Source: Utricularia gibba
Lineage: Eukaryota; Streptophyta; Magnoliopsida; Lamiales; Lentibulariaceae
NCBI GenBank assembly: GCA_002189035.1
Contig: NEEC01000301.1
Location: 1 to 31,001 of the forward strand
Reading direction: 5' to 3'
DNA length: 31,001 bases
Of this stretch, positions 19,571-31,001 are shown piece by piece. The notes below the pieces were generated by a model. It saw nothing but the letters and a program-made list of their open reading frames with translations. It was not told where the DNA came from and did not search any database. A program made the position numbers and the translations under genes. Position 1 is the first letter of the stretch. Each line of letters opens with the position of its first letter.

Positions 19571-20810
19571 GAGGAGGTGGTCTTGGGGGCAAGAGGAACC
19601 AGACAACGGTCATATTAGGCTTGGGCCGAAAGTAAGTTGTAGCCCGGCAAAGAAAGTGATGTATTTATTAACGTTCGGTTTTCAGGGTTGCCTACATGGT
19701 TTTCCAAGGAAAAGCTTTTCGTTTTGTGGCGGCGCTCTCGCTGGGCACTTGGTCCGGGCCCCTGATTCTTTATGGCTCATGAGGACAAAAGATGCAAATC
19801 GATGAAAATAATGATGCATTTGTTTTAAATTACGATGTCGCGTGCACCCAAATGATTTTTTTTAACAACATACTTTATACATGAGGAGGCGGTCTTGGGG
19901 GGCACTTGGAACCGGAAAAAGATCAGCTTAGGCTTGGGACGAAAGTAAGTTGTAGCCCGGCAAAGAAAGTGATGTATTTATTATCGTTCGGTTTACGGGG
20001 GCTTCCTACATGGTTTTTCAAGGAACATCTTCTCGTTTTGGCGGCCAGTCTCGCTGGGAACTTGGTCCTTGACCCGATTCTGTATGGCTAATGGGGTCAA
20101 CCGGATGCAAATCGATGAAAAAAAAATGATGCATTTGTTTAAATTACGATATCACGTGCACCCCACATGATTTTTTCAACAACTTACTTTATACTTGAGG
20201 AGGCGTCTTGGGTACCTGAACAGGACAAAGGTAGGTTTGGCTTGGCCGAAGTAAGTTGTAGCCCGACAAAGAAAGTGATGTATTTATTATCGTTCGGTTT
20301 TTGGGGTTGCCTACATGGTTTTTCAAGGAACATCTTCTCGTTTTGTGGCAGCCAGTCTCGCTGGGAGCTTTGTCCTGGACCCCGATTCTGTATGGCTCAT
20401 GGGTCAAAAGGATGCAAATCGATGAATACAATGATGCATTTGTTTCAATTACGATATCACGTGCACCCCACATGATTTTTTCGACAACTTACTTTATACA
20501 TGGGGAGGCGGTCTTGGGGGGTACCTGGAACCGGAAAATGGTCAGCTTAGGCTTGGGCCGATAGTAAGTTGTAGCCCGGCAAAGAAAGTGATGTATTTAT
20601 TAACGTTCGGTTTCGGGGTTGCCTACATGGTTTTTCAAGGAACATCTTCCGTTTTGTGGTGGCTAGTCTCGCTGGGAACTTTGTCCTGGACCCGATTCTT
20701 TATGTCTTATGGGTCAACCGGATGCAAATCGATGAAAAATTGATGCATTTGTTTAAATTACGATATCACGTGCACCCTACATGATTTTTTCAACAACTTA
20801 CTTTATACTT
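19571..20810. repeat. Tetramer A'-B-C-E (1,240 bp)
   Basis: A full-length E replaces D and the hybrid after class C. The C monomer here (20213 onward) has several small losses, for example GGTAGGTTTGGCTTGGCC. Confidence 0.75.
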
Positions 20811-22038
20811 GAGGAGGTGGTCTTGGGGGGCAAGAGGAACCAGACAACGGTCATATTAGGCTTGGGCCGAAAGTAAGTTGTAGCCCGGCAAAGAAAGTGA
20901 TGTATTTATTAACGTTCGGTTTTCAGGGGGTTGCCTACATGGTTTTCCAAGGAAAAGCTTTTCGTTTTGTGGCGGCCGCTCTCGCAGGGCACTTGGTCCG
21001 GGCCCCTGATTCTTTATGGCTCATGAGGACAAAAGGATGCAAATCGATGAAAATAATGATGCATTTGTTTAAATTACGATGTCGCGTGCACCCCAAATGA
21101 TTTTTTTAACAACATACTTTATACATGAGGAGGCGGTCTTGGGGGCACTTGGAACCGGAAAAAGATCAGCTTAGGCTTGGGCCGAAAGTAAGTTGTAGCC
21201 CGGCAAAGAAAGTGATGTATTTATTATCGTTCGGTTTACGGGGGCTTCCTACATGGTTTTTCAAGGAACATCTTCTCGTTTTATGGCGGCCAGTCTCGCT
21301 GGGAACTTGGTCCTTGACCTGGTTCTGTATGGCTCATGGGGTCAACCGGATGCAAATCGATGAAAAAAAATGATGCATTTGTTTAAATTGCGATATCACG
21401 TGCACCCACATGATTTTTTCAACAACTTACTTTATACTTGAGGAGGCGATCTTGGGTGCACCTCGAACAGGACAAAGGTAAGGTTTGGCTTGCGCGAGAG
21501 TTAGTTGTAGCCCGACAAAGAAAGTGATGTATTTATTATCGTTCGGTTTTTGGGGTTGCCTACATGGTTTTTCAAGGAATCTTCTCGTTTTGTGGCAGCC
21601 AGTCTCGCTGGGAGCTTTGTCCTGGACCCCGATTCTGTATGGCTCATGGGGTCAAAAGGATGCAAATCGATGAATACAATGATGCATTTGTTTCAATTAC
21701 GATATCACGTGCACCCCACATGATTTTTTCGACAACTTACTTTATACATGGGGAGGCGGTCTTGGGGGGTACCTGGAACCGGAAAATGGTCAGCTTAGGC
21801 TTGGGCCGATAGTAAGTTGTAGCCCGGCAAAGAAAGTGATGTATTTATTATCGTTCGGTTTCGGGGTTCCTACATGGTTTTTCAAGGAACATCTTCTCGT
21901 TTTGTGGCAGCCAGTCTCGCTGGGAACTTTGTCCTGGACCCCGATTCTGTATGGCTCATGGGGTCAAATCGATGCATTTGTTTAAATTACGATATCACGT
22001 GCACCCTACATGATTTTTTCAACAACTTACTTTATATT
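20811..22038. repeat. Higher-order tetramer A-B-C-D/E hybrid (1,228 bp)
   Basis: Ordered unit whose hybrid join is the shortest seen, GGGTCAAATCGATGC near 21961. Confidence 0.78.
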
Positions 22039-23274
22039 GAGGAGGTGGTCTTGGGGGCAAGAGGAACCAGACAACGGTCATATTAGGCTTGGCCGAAAGT
22101 AAGTTGTAGCCCGGCAAAGAAAGTGATGTATTTATTAACGTTCGGTTTTCAGGGTTGCCTACATGGTTTTCCAAGGAAAAGCTTTTCGTTTGTGGCGTGC
22201 TCTCGCTGGGCACTTGGTCCGGGCCCCTGATTCTTTATGGCTCATGAGGACAAAAGGATGCAAATCGATGAAAATAATGATGCATTTGTTTAAATTACGA
22301 TGTCGCGTGCACCCAAATGATTTTTTAACAACATACTTTATACATGAGGAGGCGGTCTTGGGGGCACTTGGAACGGAAAAAGATCAGCTTAGGCTTGGGC
22401 GAAAGTAAGTTGTAGCCCGGCAAAGAAAGTGATGTATTTATTATCGTTCGGTTTACGGGGTTCCTACATGGTTTTTCAAGGAACATCTTCTCGTTTTGTG
22501 GCGGCCAGTCTCGCTGGGAACTTGGTCCTTGACCCTGGTTCTGTATGGCTAATGGGTCAACCGGATGCAAATCGATGAAAAAAAATGATGCATTTGTTTA
22601 AATTGCGATATCACGTGCACCCACATGATTTTTTCAACAACTTACTTTATACTTGAGGAGGCGATCTTGGGTGCACCTGAACAGGACAAAGGTAAGGTTT
22701 GGCTTGCGCCGAGAGTAGTTGTAGCCCGACAAAGAAAGTGATGTATTTATTATCGTTCGGTTTTTGGGGTTGCCTACATGGTTTTTCAAGGAACATCTTC
22801 TCGTTTTGTGGCGCCAGTCTCGCTGGGAGCTTTGTCCTGGACCCGATTCTGTATGGCTCATGGGGTCAAAAGGATGCAAATCGATGAATACAATGATGCA
22901 TTTGTTTCAATTACGATATCACGTGCACCCCACATGATTTTTTCGACAACTTACTTTATACATGGGGAGGCGGTCTTGGGGGGTACCTGGAACCGGAAAA
23001 TGGTCAGCTTAGGCTTGGGCCGATAGTAAGTTGTAGCCCGGCAAAGAAAGTGATGTATTTATTAACGTTCGGTTTTCGGGGTTGCCTACATGGTTTTTCA
23101 AGGAACATCTTCTCGTTTTGTGGTGGCCAGTCTCGCTGGGAACTTTGTCCTGGACCCGATTCTTATGTCTTATGAGGTCAACCGGATGCAAATCGATGAA
23201 AAAATGATGCATTTGTTTAAATTACGATATCACGTGCACCCTACATGATTTTTTCAACAACTTACTTTATACTT
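22039..23274. repeat. Tetramer A'-B-C-E (1,236 bp)
   Basis: Ends in an E monomer with TGGTGGCCAGTCTCG rather than TGGTGGCTAGTCTCG, and AAAAAATGATGC rather than the E-typical AAAAAATTGATGC. Confidence 0.75.
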
Positions 23275-25447
23275 GAGGAGGTGGTCTTGGGGGGCAAGAG
23301 GAACCAGACAACGGTCATATTAGGCTTGGGCCGAAAGTAAGTTTAGCCCGGCAAAGAAAGTGATGTATTTATTACGTTCGGTTTTCAGGGTTGCCTACAT
23401 GGTTTTCCAAGGAAAAGCTTTTCGTTTTGTGCGGCCGTCTCGCAGGGCACTTGGTCCGGGCCCCTGATTCTTTATGGCTCATGAGGACAAAAGGATGCAA
23501 ATCGATGAAAATAATGATGCATTTGTTTAAATTACGATGTCGCGTGCACCCCAAATGATTTTTTTAACAACATACTTTATACATGAGGAGGCGGTCTTGG
23601 GGGGCACTTGGAACCGGAAAAAGATCAGCTTAGGCTTGGGCCGAAAGTAAGTTGTAGCCCGGCAAAGAAAGTGATGTATTTATTATCGTTCGGTTTTTGG
23701 GGTTGCCTACATGGTTTTTCAAGGAACATCTTCTCGTTTTGTGGTGGCTAGTCTCGCTGGGAACTGGTCCTTGACCCCGATTCTGTATGGCTCATGGGGT
23801 CAACCGGATGCAAATCGAAGAAAAAAAATGATGCATTTGTTTAAATTACGATATCACGTGCACCCTACATGATTTTTTCGACAACTTACTTTAACATGGG
23901 GAGGCGGTCTTGGGGGTACCTGGAACCGGAAAATGGTCAGCGTAGGCTTGGGCCGATAGTAAGTTGTAGCCCGACAAATAAAGTAATGTATTTATTATCG
24001 TTCGGTTTTCGGAAGCTGCCTAATGGTTTTTTGAAGAACATCTTCTCGTTTTATGGCGGCCAGTCTCGCTGGGAACTTGGTCCTTGACCCTGGTTCTGTA
24101 TGGCTCATGGGGTCAACCGGATGCAAATCGATGAAAAAAATGATGCATTTGTTTAAATTGCGATATCACGTGCACCCCACATGATTTTTTCAACAACTTA
24201 CTTTATACTTGAGGAGGCGATCTTAGGGTGCACCTCGAACAGGACAAAGGTAAGTTTGGCTTGCGCCAAGAGTTAGTTGTAGCCCGACAAAGAAAGTGAT
24301 GTATTTATTATCGTTCGGTTTTTGGGGTTGCCTACATGGTTTTTCAAGGAACACTTTCTCGTTTTGTGGCAGCCAGTCTCGCTGGGAGCTTTGTCCTGGA
24401 CCCGATTCTGTATGGCTCATGGGGTCAAAAGGATGCAAATCGATGAATACAATGATGCATTTGTTTAAATTACGATATCACGTGCACCCCACATGATTTT
24501 TTCGACAACTTACTTTATACATGGGGAGGCGGTCTTGGGGGTACTGGAACCGGAAAATGGTCAGCTTAGGCTTGGGCCGATAGTAAGTTGTAGCCCGGCA
24601 AAGAAAGTGATGTATTTATTATCGTTCGGTTTTCGGGGGCTTCCTACATGGTTTTTCAAGGAACATCTTCTCGTTTTGTGGCGCCAGTCTCGCTGGGAGC
24701 TTTGTCCTGGACCCCGATTCTGTATGGCTCATGGGTCAAAAGGATGCAAATCGATGAACAATGATGCATTTGTTTAATTACGATATCACGTGCACCCACA
24801 TGATTTTTTCGACAACTTACTTTATACATGGGGAGGCGGTCTTGGGGGGTACCTGGAACCGGAAAATGGTCAGCTTAGGCTTGGGCCGATAGTAAGTTGT
24901 AGCCCGGCAAAGAAAGTGATGTATTTATTATCGTTCGGTTTTCGGGGTTGCCTACATGGTTTTTCAAGGAACATCTTCGTTTTGTGGTGGCTAGTCTCGC
25001 TGGGAACTTTGTCCTGGACCCCGATTCTGTATGGCTCATGGGGTCAAAAGGATGCAAATCGATGAAAAATGATGCATTTGTTTCAATTACGATATCACGT
25101 GCACCCCACATGATTTTTTCGACAACTTACTTTATACATGGGGAGGCGGTCTTGGGGGGTACCTGGAACGGAAAATGGTCAGCTTAGGCTTGGGCCGATA
25201 GTAAGTTGTAGCCCGGCAAAGAAAGTGATGTATTTATTAACGTTCGGTTTTCGGGTTGCCTACATGGTTTTTCAAGGAACATCTTTTCGTTTTGTGGTGG
25301 CTAGTCTCGCTGGGAACTTGTCCTGGACCGATTCTTATGTCTATGAGGTCAACCGGATGCAAATCGATGAAAAAAATTGATGCATTTGTTTAAATTACGA
25401 TATCACGTGCACCCTACATGATTTTTTCAACAACTTACTTTATACTT
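23275..25447. repeat. Irregular heptamer (2,173 bp)
   Basis: Seven monomers between successive class A starts: A, a B/E mosaic, a D/I mosaic, C, D, a D/E mosaic and E. The third monomer (core near 23960) carries CGGAAGCTGCC and CGACAAATAAAG, variants otherwise seen only in the retroelement-linked part of the window. It is a disordered patch within the tetramer series. Confidence 0.72.
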
Positions 25448-26667
25448 GAGGAGGTGTCTTGGGGGCAAGAGGAACCAGACAACGGTCATATTAGGCTTGG
25501 GCCGAAAGTAAGTTTAGCCCGGCAAAGAAAGTGATGTATTTATTAACGTTCGGTTTTCAGGGTTGCCTACATGGTTTTCCAAGGAAAAGCTTTTCGTTTT
25601 GTGGCGGCCGCTCTCGCAGGGCACTTGGTCCGGGCCCCTGATTCTTTATGGCTCATGAGGACAAAAGGATGCAAATCGATGAAAATAATGATGCATTTGT
25701 TTAAATTACGATGTCGCGTGCACCCCAAATGATTTTTTTAACAACTACTTTATACATGAGGAGGCGGTCTTGGGGGCACTTGGAACCGGAAAAAGATCAG
25801 CTTAGGCTTGGGCCGAAAGTAAGTTGTAGCCCGGCAAAGAAGTGATGTATTTATTATCGTTCGGTTTTCGGGGTTCCTACATGGTTTTTCAAGGAACATC
25901 TTCTCGTTTTGTGGCGGCCAGTCTCGCTGGGAACTTGGTCCTTGACCCTGATTCTGTATGGCTAATGGGGTCAACCGGATGCAAATCGATGAAAAAAATG
26001 ATGCATTTGTTTAAATTACGATATCACATGCACCCACATGATTTTTTTCAACTTACTTTATACTTGAGGAGGCGATCTTGGGTGCACCTGAACAGGACAA
26101 AGGTAAGGTTTGGCTTGGCCAAGTAGTTGTAGCCCGACAAAGAAAGTGATGTATTTATTATCGTTCGGTTTTTGGGGTTGCCTACATGGTTTTTCAAGGA
26201 ATCTTCTCGTTTTGTGGCAGCCAGTCTCGCTGGGAGCTTTGTCCTGGACCCCGATTCTGTATGGCTCATGGGGTCAAAAGGATGCAAATCGATGAATACA
26301 ATGATGCATTTGTTTCAATTACGATATCACGTGCACCCCACATGATTTTTTCGACAACTTACTTTATACATGGGGAGGCGGTCTTGGGGGGTACCTGGAA
26401 CCGGAAAATGGTCAGCTTAGGCTTGGGCCGATAGTAAGTTGTAGCCCGGCAAAGAAAGTGATGTATTTATTATCGTTCGGTTTACGGGGGCTTCCTACAT
26501 GGTTTTTCAAGGAACATCTTCTCGTTTTGTGGCAGCCAGTCTCGCTGGGAACTTTGTCCTGGACCCCGATTCTGTATGGCTCATGGGTCAAACATTCGGA
26601 TGCATTTGTTTAAATTACGATATCACGTGCACCCTACATGATTTTTTCAACAACTTACTTTATACTT
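25448..26667. repeat. Higher-order tetramer A-B-C-D/E hybrid (1,220 bp)
   Basis: Ordered unit. The hybrid join reads GGGTCAAACATTCGGATGC near 26585. Class C is shortened, with GGCCAAGTAGTTG where others read GCGCCAAGAGTTAGTTG. Confidence 0.78.
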
Positions 26668-27889
26668 GAGGAGGTGGTCTTGGGGGCAAGAGGAACCAGA
26701 CAACGGTCATATTAGGCTTGGGCCGAAAGTAAGTTGTAGCCCGGCAAAGAAAGTGATGTATTTATTAACGTTCGGTTTTCAGGGTTGCCTACATGGTTTT
26801 TCAAGGAAAAGCTTTTCGTTTTGTGGCGGCTGCTCTCGCTGGGCACTTGGTCCGGGCCCTGATTCTTTATGGCTCATGAGGACAAAAGTATGCAAATCGA
26901 TGAAAATAATGATGCATTTGTTTAAATTACGATGTCGCGTGCACCCCAAATGATTTTTTTAACAACATACTTTATACATGAGGAGGGTCTTGGGGGGCAC
27001 TTGGAACCGGAAAAAGATCAGCTTAGGCTTGGGCGAAAGTAAGTTGTAGCCCGGCAAAGAAAGTGATGTATTTATTATCGTTCGGTTTTCGGGGGCTTCC
27101 TACATGGTTTTTCAAGGAACATCTTCTCGTTTTATGGCGGCCAGTCTCGCTGGGAACTTGGTCCTTGACCCTGGTTCTGTATGGCTCATGGGGTCAACCG
27201 GATGCAAATCGATGAAAAAAATGATGCATTTGTTTAAATTGCGATATCACGTGCACCCCACATGATTTTTTTCAACAACTTACTTTATACTTGAGGAGGC
27301 GATCTTGGGTGCACCTCGAACAGGACAAAGGTAAGGTTTGGCTTGGCCAAGAGTTAGTTGTAGCCCGACAAAGAAAGTGATGTATTTATTATCGTTCGGT
27401 TTTTGGGGTTGCCTACATGGTTTTTCAAGGAACATCTTCTCGTTTTTGGCAGCCAGTCTCGCTGGGAGCTTTGTCCTGGACCCGATTCTGTATGGCTCAT
27501 GGGTCAAAAGGATGCAAATCGATGAATACAATGATGCATTTGTTTAATTACGATATCTGCACCCCACATGATTTTTTCGACAACTTACTTTATACATGGG
27601 GAGGCGGTCTTGGGGGGTACCTGGAACCGGAAATGGTCAGCTTAGGCTTGGGCCGATAGTAAGTTGTAGCCCGGCAAAGAAAGTGATGTATTTATTATCG
27701 TTCGGTTTTCGGGGGCTTCCTACATGGTTTTTCAAGGAACATCTTCTCGTTTTGTGGCGCCAGTCTCGCTGGGAGCTTTGTCCTGGACCCGATTCTGTAT
27801 GGCTCATGGGGTGCAAAATGGATGCATTTGTTTAAATTACGATATCACGTGCACCCTACATGATTTTTTCAACAACTTACTTTATATTT
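26668..27889. repeat. Higher-order tetramer A'-B-C-D/E hybrid (1,222 bp)
   Basis: Ordered unit with hybrid join GGGGTGCAAAATGGATGC near 27808. In its C monomer GATATCTGCACC near 27553 has lost three bases of the usual GATATCACGTGCACC. Confidence 0.78.
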
Positions 27890-28795
27890 GAGGAGGTGGT
27901 CTTGGGGGCAAGAGGAACCAGACAACGGTCATATTAGGCTTGGGCCGAAAGTAAGTTGTAGCCCGGCAAAGAAAGTGATGTATTTATTAACGTTCGGTTT
28001 TCGGGTTGCCTACATGGTTTTCAAGGAAAAGCTTTTCGTTTTGTGGCGGCCTCTCGCTGGGCACTTGGTCCGGGCCCCTGATTCTTTATGGCTCATGAGG
28101 ACAAAAGGATGCAAATCGATGAAAAAATGATGCATTTGTTTAAATTACGATGTCGTGCACCCCAAATGATTTTTTAACAACATACTTTATACATGAGGAG
28201 ACGGTCTTGGGGGGCACTTGGAACCGGAAAAGATCAGCTTAGGCTTGGGACGAGTAAGTTGTAGCCCGGCAAAGAAAGTGATGTATTTATTATCGTTCGG
28301 TTTTACGGGGCTTCCTACATGGTTTTTCAAGGAACATCTTCTCGTTTTGTGGCGGCCAGTCTCGCTGGGAACTTGGTCCTGACCCGATTCTGTATGGCTC
28401 ATGGGGTCAACCGGATGCAAATCGATGAAAAAAAATGATGCATTTGTTTAAATTACGATATCACATGCACCCCACATGATTTTTTCAACAACTTACTTTT
28501 ACTGAGGAGGCGGTCTTAGGGGCACCTGAACAGGAAAAGGTAGGTTTGGCTTGGGCCGATAGTAAGTTGTAGCCCGGCAAAGAAAGTGATGTATTTATTA
28601 TCGTTCGGTTTACGGGGGCTTCCTACATGGTTTTTCAAGGAACATCTTCTCGTTTTGTGGCAGCCAGTCTCGCTGGAGCTTTGTCCTGGACCCCGATTCT
28701 GTATGGCTCATGGGGTCAAATACATTGATGCATTTGTTTAAATTACGATATCACGTGCACCCTACATGATTTTTTCAACAACTTACTTTATATTT
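27890..28795. repeat. Trimer A'-B-C/D hybrid (906 bp)
   Basis: The third monomer has a C-like beginning (CACCTGAACAGG, GGTAGGTTTGGC near 28520-28550), then switches at the core to D (GGGCCGATAGTAAG), and ends with the same join GGGGTCAAATACATTGATGC as the hybrid D/E class. One monomer has been lost by recombination within the core region. Confidence 0.75.
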
Positions 28796-30023
28796 GAGGA
28801 GGTGGTCTTGGGGGCAAGAGAACCAGACAACGGTCATATTAGGCTTGGGCCGAAAGTAAGTTGTAGCCCGGCAAAGAAAGTGATGTATTTATTAACGTTC
28901 GGTTTTCAGGGTTGCCTACATGGTTTTCCAAGGAAAAGCTTTTCGTTTTGTGGCGGCTGCTCTCGGGCACTTGGTCCGGGCCCCTGATTCTTTATGGCTC
29001 ATGAGGACAAAAGTATGCAAATCGATGAAAATAATGATGCATTTGTTTAAATTACGATGTCGCGTGCACCCCAAATGATTTTTTAACAACATACTTTATA
29101 CATGAGGAGACGGTCTTGGGGGCACTTGGAACCGGAAAAAGATCAGCTTAGGCTTGGGACGAAAGTAAGTTGTAGCCCGGCAAAGAAAGTGATGTATTTA
29201 TTATCGTTCGGTTTACGGGGGCTTCCTACATGGTTTTTCAAGGAACATCTTCTCGTTTTATGGCGGCCAGTCTCGCTGGGAACTTGGTCCTTGACCCTGT
29301 TCTGTATGGCTAATGGGGTCAACCGGATGCAAATCGATGAAAAAAAATGATGCATTTGTTTAAATTGCGATATCACATGCACCCCACATGATTTTTTCAA
29401 CAACTTACTTTATACTTGAGGAGGCGATCTTAGGGTGCACCTCGAACAGGACAAAGGTAAGGTTTGGCTTGGCCAAGAGTTAGTTGTAGCCCGACAAAGA
29501 AAGTGATGTATTTATTATCGTTCGGTTTTTGGGGTTGCCTACATGGTTTTTCAAGGAACATCTTCTCGTTTTGTGGCAGCCAGTCTCGCTGGGAACTTGT
29601 CCTGGACCCCGATTCTGTATGGCTCATGGGGTCAAAAGGATGCAAATCGATGAATACAATGATGCATTTGTTTCAATTACGATATCACGTGCACCCCACA
29701 TGATTTTTTCGACAACTTACTTTATACATGGGGAGGCGGTCTTGGGGGGTACCTGGAACCGGAAAATGGTCAGCTTAGGCTTGGGCCGATAGTAAGTTGT
29801 AGCCCGGCAAAGAAAGTGATGTATTTATTATCGTTCGGTTTACGGGGCTTCCTACATGGTTTTTCAAGGAACATCTTCTCGTTTTGTGGCAGCAGTCTCG
29901 CTGGGAGCTTTGTCCTGGACCCCGATTCTGTATGGCTCATGGGTCAAATACATGATGCATTTGTTTAAATTACGATATCACGTGCACCCTACATGATTTT
30001 TTTCAACAACTTACTTTATACTT
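28796..30023. repeat. Higher-order tetramer A'-B-C-D/E hybrid (1,228 bp)
   Basis: Ordered unit with hybrid join GGGTCAAATACATGATGC near 29941. Confidence 0.8.
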
Positions 30024-31001
30024 GAGGAGGTGGTCTTGGGGGGCAAGAGGAACCAGACAACGGTCATATAGGCTTGGGCCGAAAGTAAGTTGTAGCCCGG
30101 CAAAGAAAGTGATGTATTTATTAACGTTCGGTTTTTAGGGTTGCCTACATGGTTTTCCAAGGAAAAGCTTTTCGTTTTGTGGCGGCTGCTCTCGCTGGGC
30201 ACTTGGTCCGGGCCCCTGATTCTTTATGGCTCATGAGGACAAAATGCAAATCGATGAAAATAATGATGCATTTGTTTAAATTACGATGTCGCGTGCACCC
30301 CAAATGATTTTTTAACAACATACTTTATACATGAGGAGGCGGTCTTGGGGGGCACTTGGAACCGGAAAAAGATCAGCTTAGGCTTGGGACGAAGTAAGTT
30401 GTAGCCCGGCAAAGAAAGTGATGTATTTATTATCGTTCGGTTTACGGGGGCTTCCTACATGGTTTTTCAAGGAACATCTTCTCGTTTTGGCGGCCAGTCT
30501 CGCTGGGAACTTGGTCCTTGACCCTGGTTCTGTATGGCTAATGGGGTCAACCGGATGCAAATCGATGAAAAAAAATGATGCATTTGTTTAAATTGCGATA
30601 TCACATGCACCCCACATTTTTCAACAACTTACTTTACTTGAGGAGGCGATCTTAGGGGCACCTCGAACAGGACAAAGGTGGTTTGGCTTGCGCCAAGAGT
30701 TAGTTGTAGCCCGACAAAGAAAGTGATGTATTTATTATCGTTCGGTTTTGGGGTTGCCTACATGGTTTTCAAGGAACATCTTCTCGTTTTGTGGCAGCCA
30801 GTCTCGCTGGGAGCTTGTCCTGGACCCCGATTCTGTATGGCTCATGGGGTCAAAAGGATGCAAATCGATGAATACAATGATGCATTTGTTTCAATTACGA
30901 TATCACGTGCACCCACATGATTTTTTTCGACAACTTACTTTATACATGGGGAGGCGGTCTTGGGGGTACCTGGAACCGGAAAATGGTCAGCTTAGGCTTG
31001 G
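30024..31001. repeat. Higher-order unit A'-B-C-D..., cut by the window end
   Basis: Starts with A' (GGCTGCTCTCGCTGGGC near 30184), then B and C. It runs off the window in a D- or E-type head with GGTACCTGGAACCGG near 30965. Confidence 0.75.

Larger units (their letters stand above)
11363..31001. repeat. Satellite array block 4 (about 63 monomers, higher-order organised)
   Basis: Uninterrupted tandem monomers with a mean spacing near 309 bp; full-length monomers are 311-315 bp and the D/E hybrid class about 295 bp. All are in the same orientation, running off the window end. From about 13,056 the classes recur in fixed order, mainly as a ~1.23-kb tetramer. Bases 11363-12170 still belong to the retroelement-linked series; 12170-13055 holds three transition monomers, the last two resembling D and E. 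No gene, RNA or further mobile element is seen. Short open frames on both strands shift between copies and are not called. Confidence 0.96.

Noticed and set aside
11363-31001. CRISPR array
   Set aside because: There are regular repeats but no short repeat-spacer alternation; the whole ~312-bp unit is conserved, as in a satellite.

Overview
This window is almost entirely tandem satellite DNA, with about 88 head-to-tail copies of a monomer of roughly 312 bp (about 295 to 315 bp). The array is broken only by three copies of one truncated Ty1/copia LTR-retrotransposon fragment on the minus strand. The retroelement has a TG...CA LTR with a TATA box, a primer-binding site matching the plant initiator tRNA-Met 3' end, and a gag of the DUF4219/UBN2 type. 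Together these point to a land plant, probably a flowering plant, and to a heterochromatic (centromeric, pericentromeric or subtelomeric) satellite block. The sequence alone does not identify the species or chromosomal site. I see no host gene, rRNA, tRNA, CRISPR array or bacterial feature.

Layout. Bases 1-1162 are satellite. 1163-2336 is retroelement fragment 1. 2337-5216 is satellite (9 monomers). 5217-6394 is fragment 2. 6395-10184 is satellite (12 monomers). 10185-11362 is fragment 3. 11363-31001 is uninterrupted satellite (about 63 monomers). All three fragments have the same truncation point, the same flanking satellite bases on both sides and nearly identical sequence. They are therefore one insertion copied by the array as part of a compound repeat (4.05 kb and 4.97 kb units), not three transposition events. 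The two unit lengths differ by one extra three-monomer block.

The satellite has at least four levels of repetition. Each ~312-bp monomer is itself a diverged dimer of two ~156-bp halves. Monomers fall into sequence classes, called A to E here in the right-hand part and F to I next to the retroelement. In the right-hand 18 kb the classes follow an ordered higher-order repeat, mostly a ~1.23-kb tetramer (A-B-C-D/E hybrid) with one clear ~1.56-kb pentamer (A-B-C-D-E), a trimer and a heptamer. The tetramer looks derived from the pentamer by joining the head of a D monomer to the tail of an E monomer at a small deletion hot spot. The 4-5 kb retroelement-containing unit is the top level.

The only protein-coding relics are the gag fragments. 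Two are open for 251 codons from the first ATG and end in six codons supplied by satellite DNA; the third is frameshifted. All lack the zinc knuckle, protease, integrase and reverse transcriptase. Each retains its LTR promoter region pointing into satellite, so minus-strand satellite transcription is a plausible but unproven consequence. The many short open frames across the monomers are by-products of a period near a multiple of three and are not annotated as genes. Many monomers differ by 1-3 base losses, which may partly be long-read consensus error.
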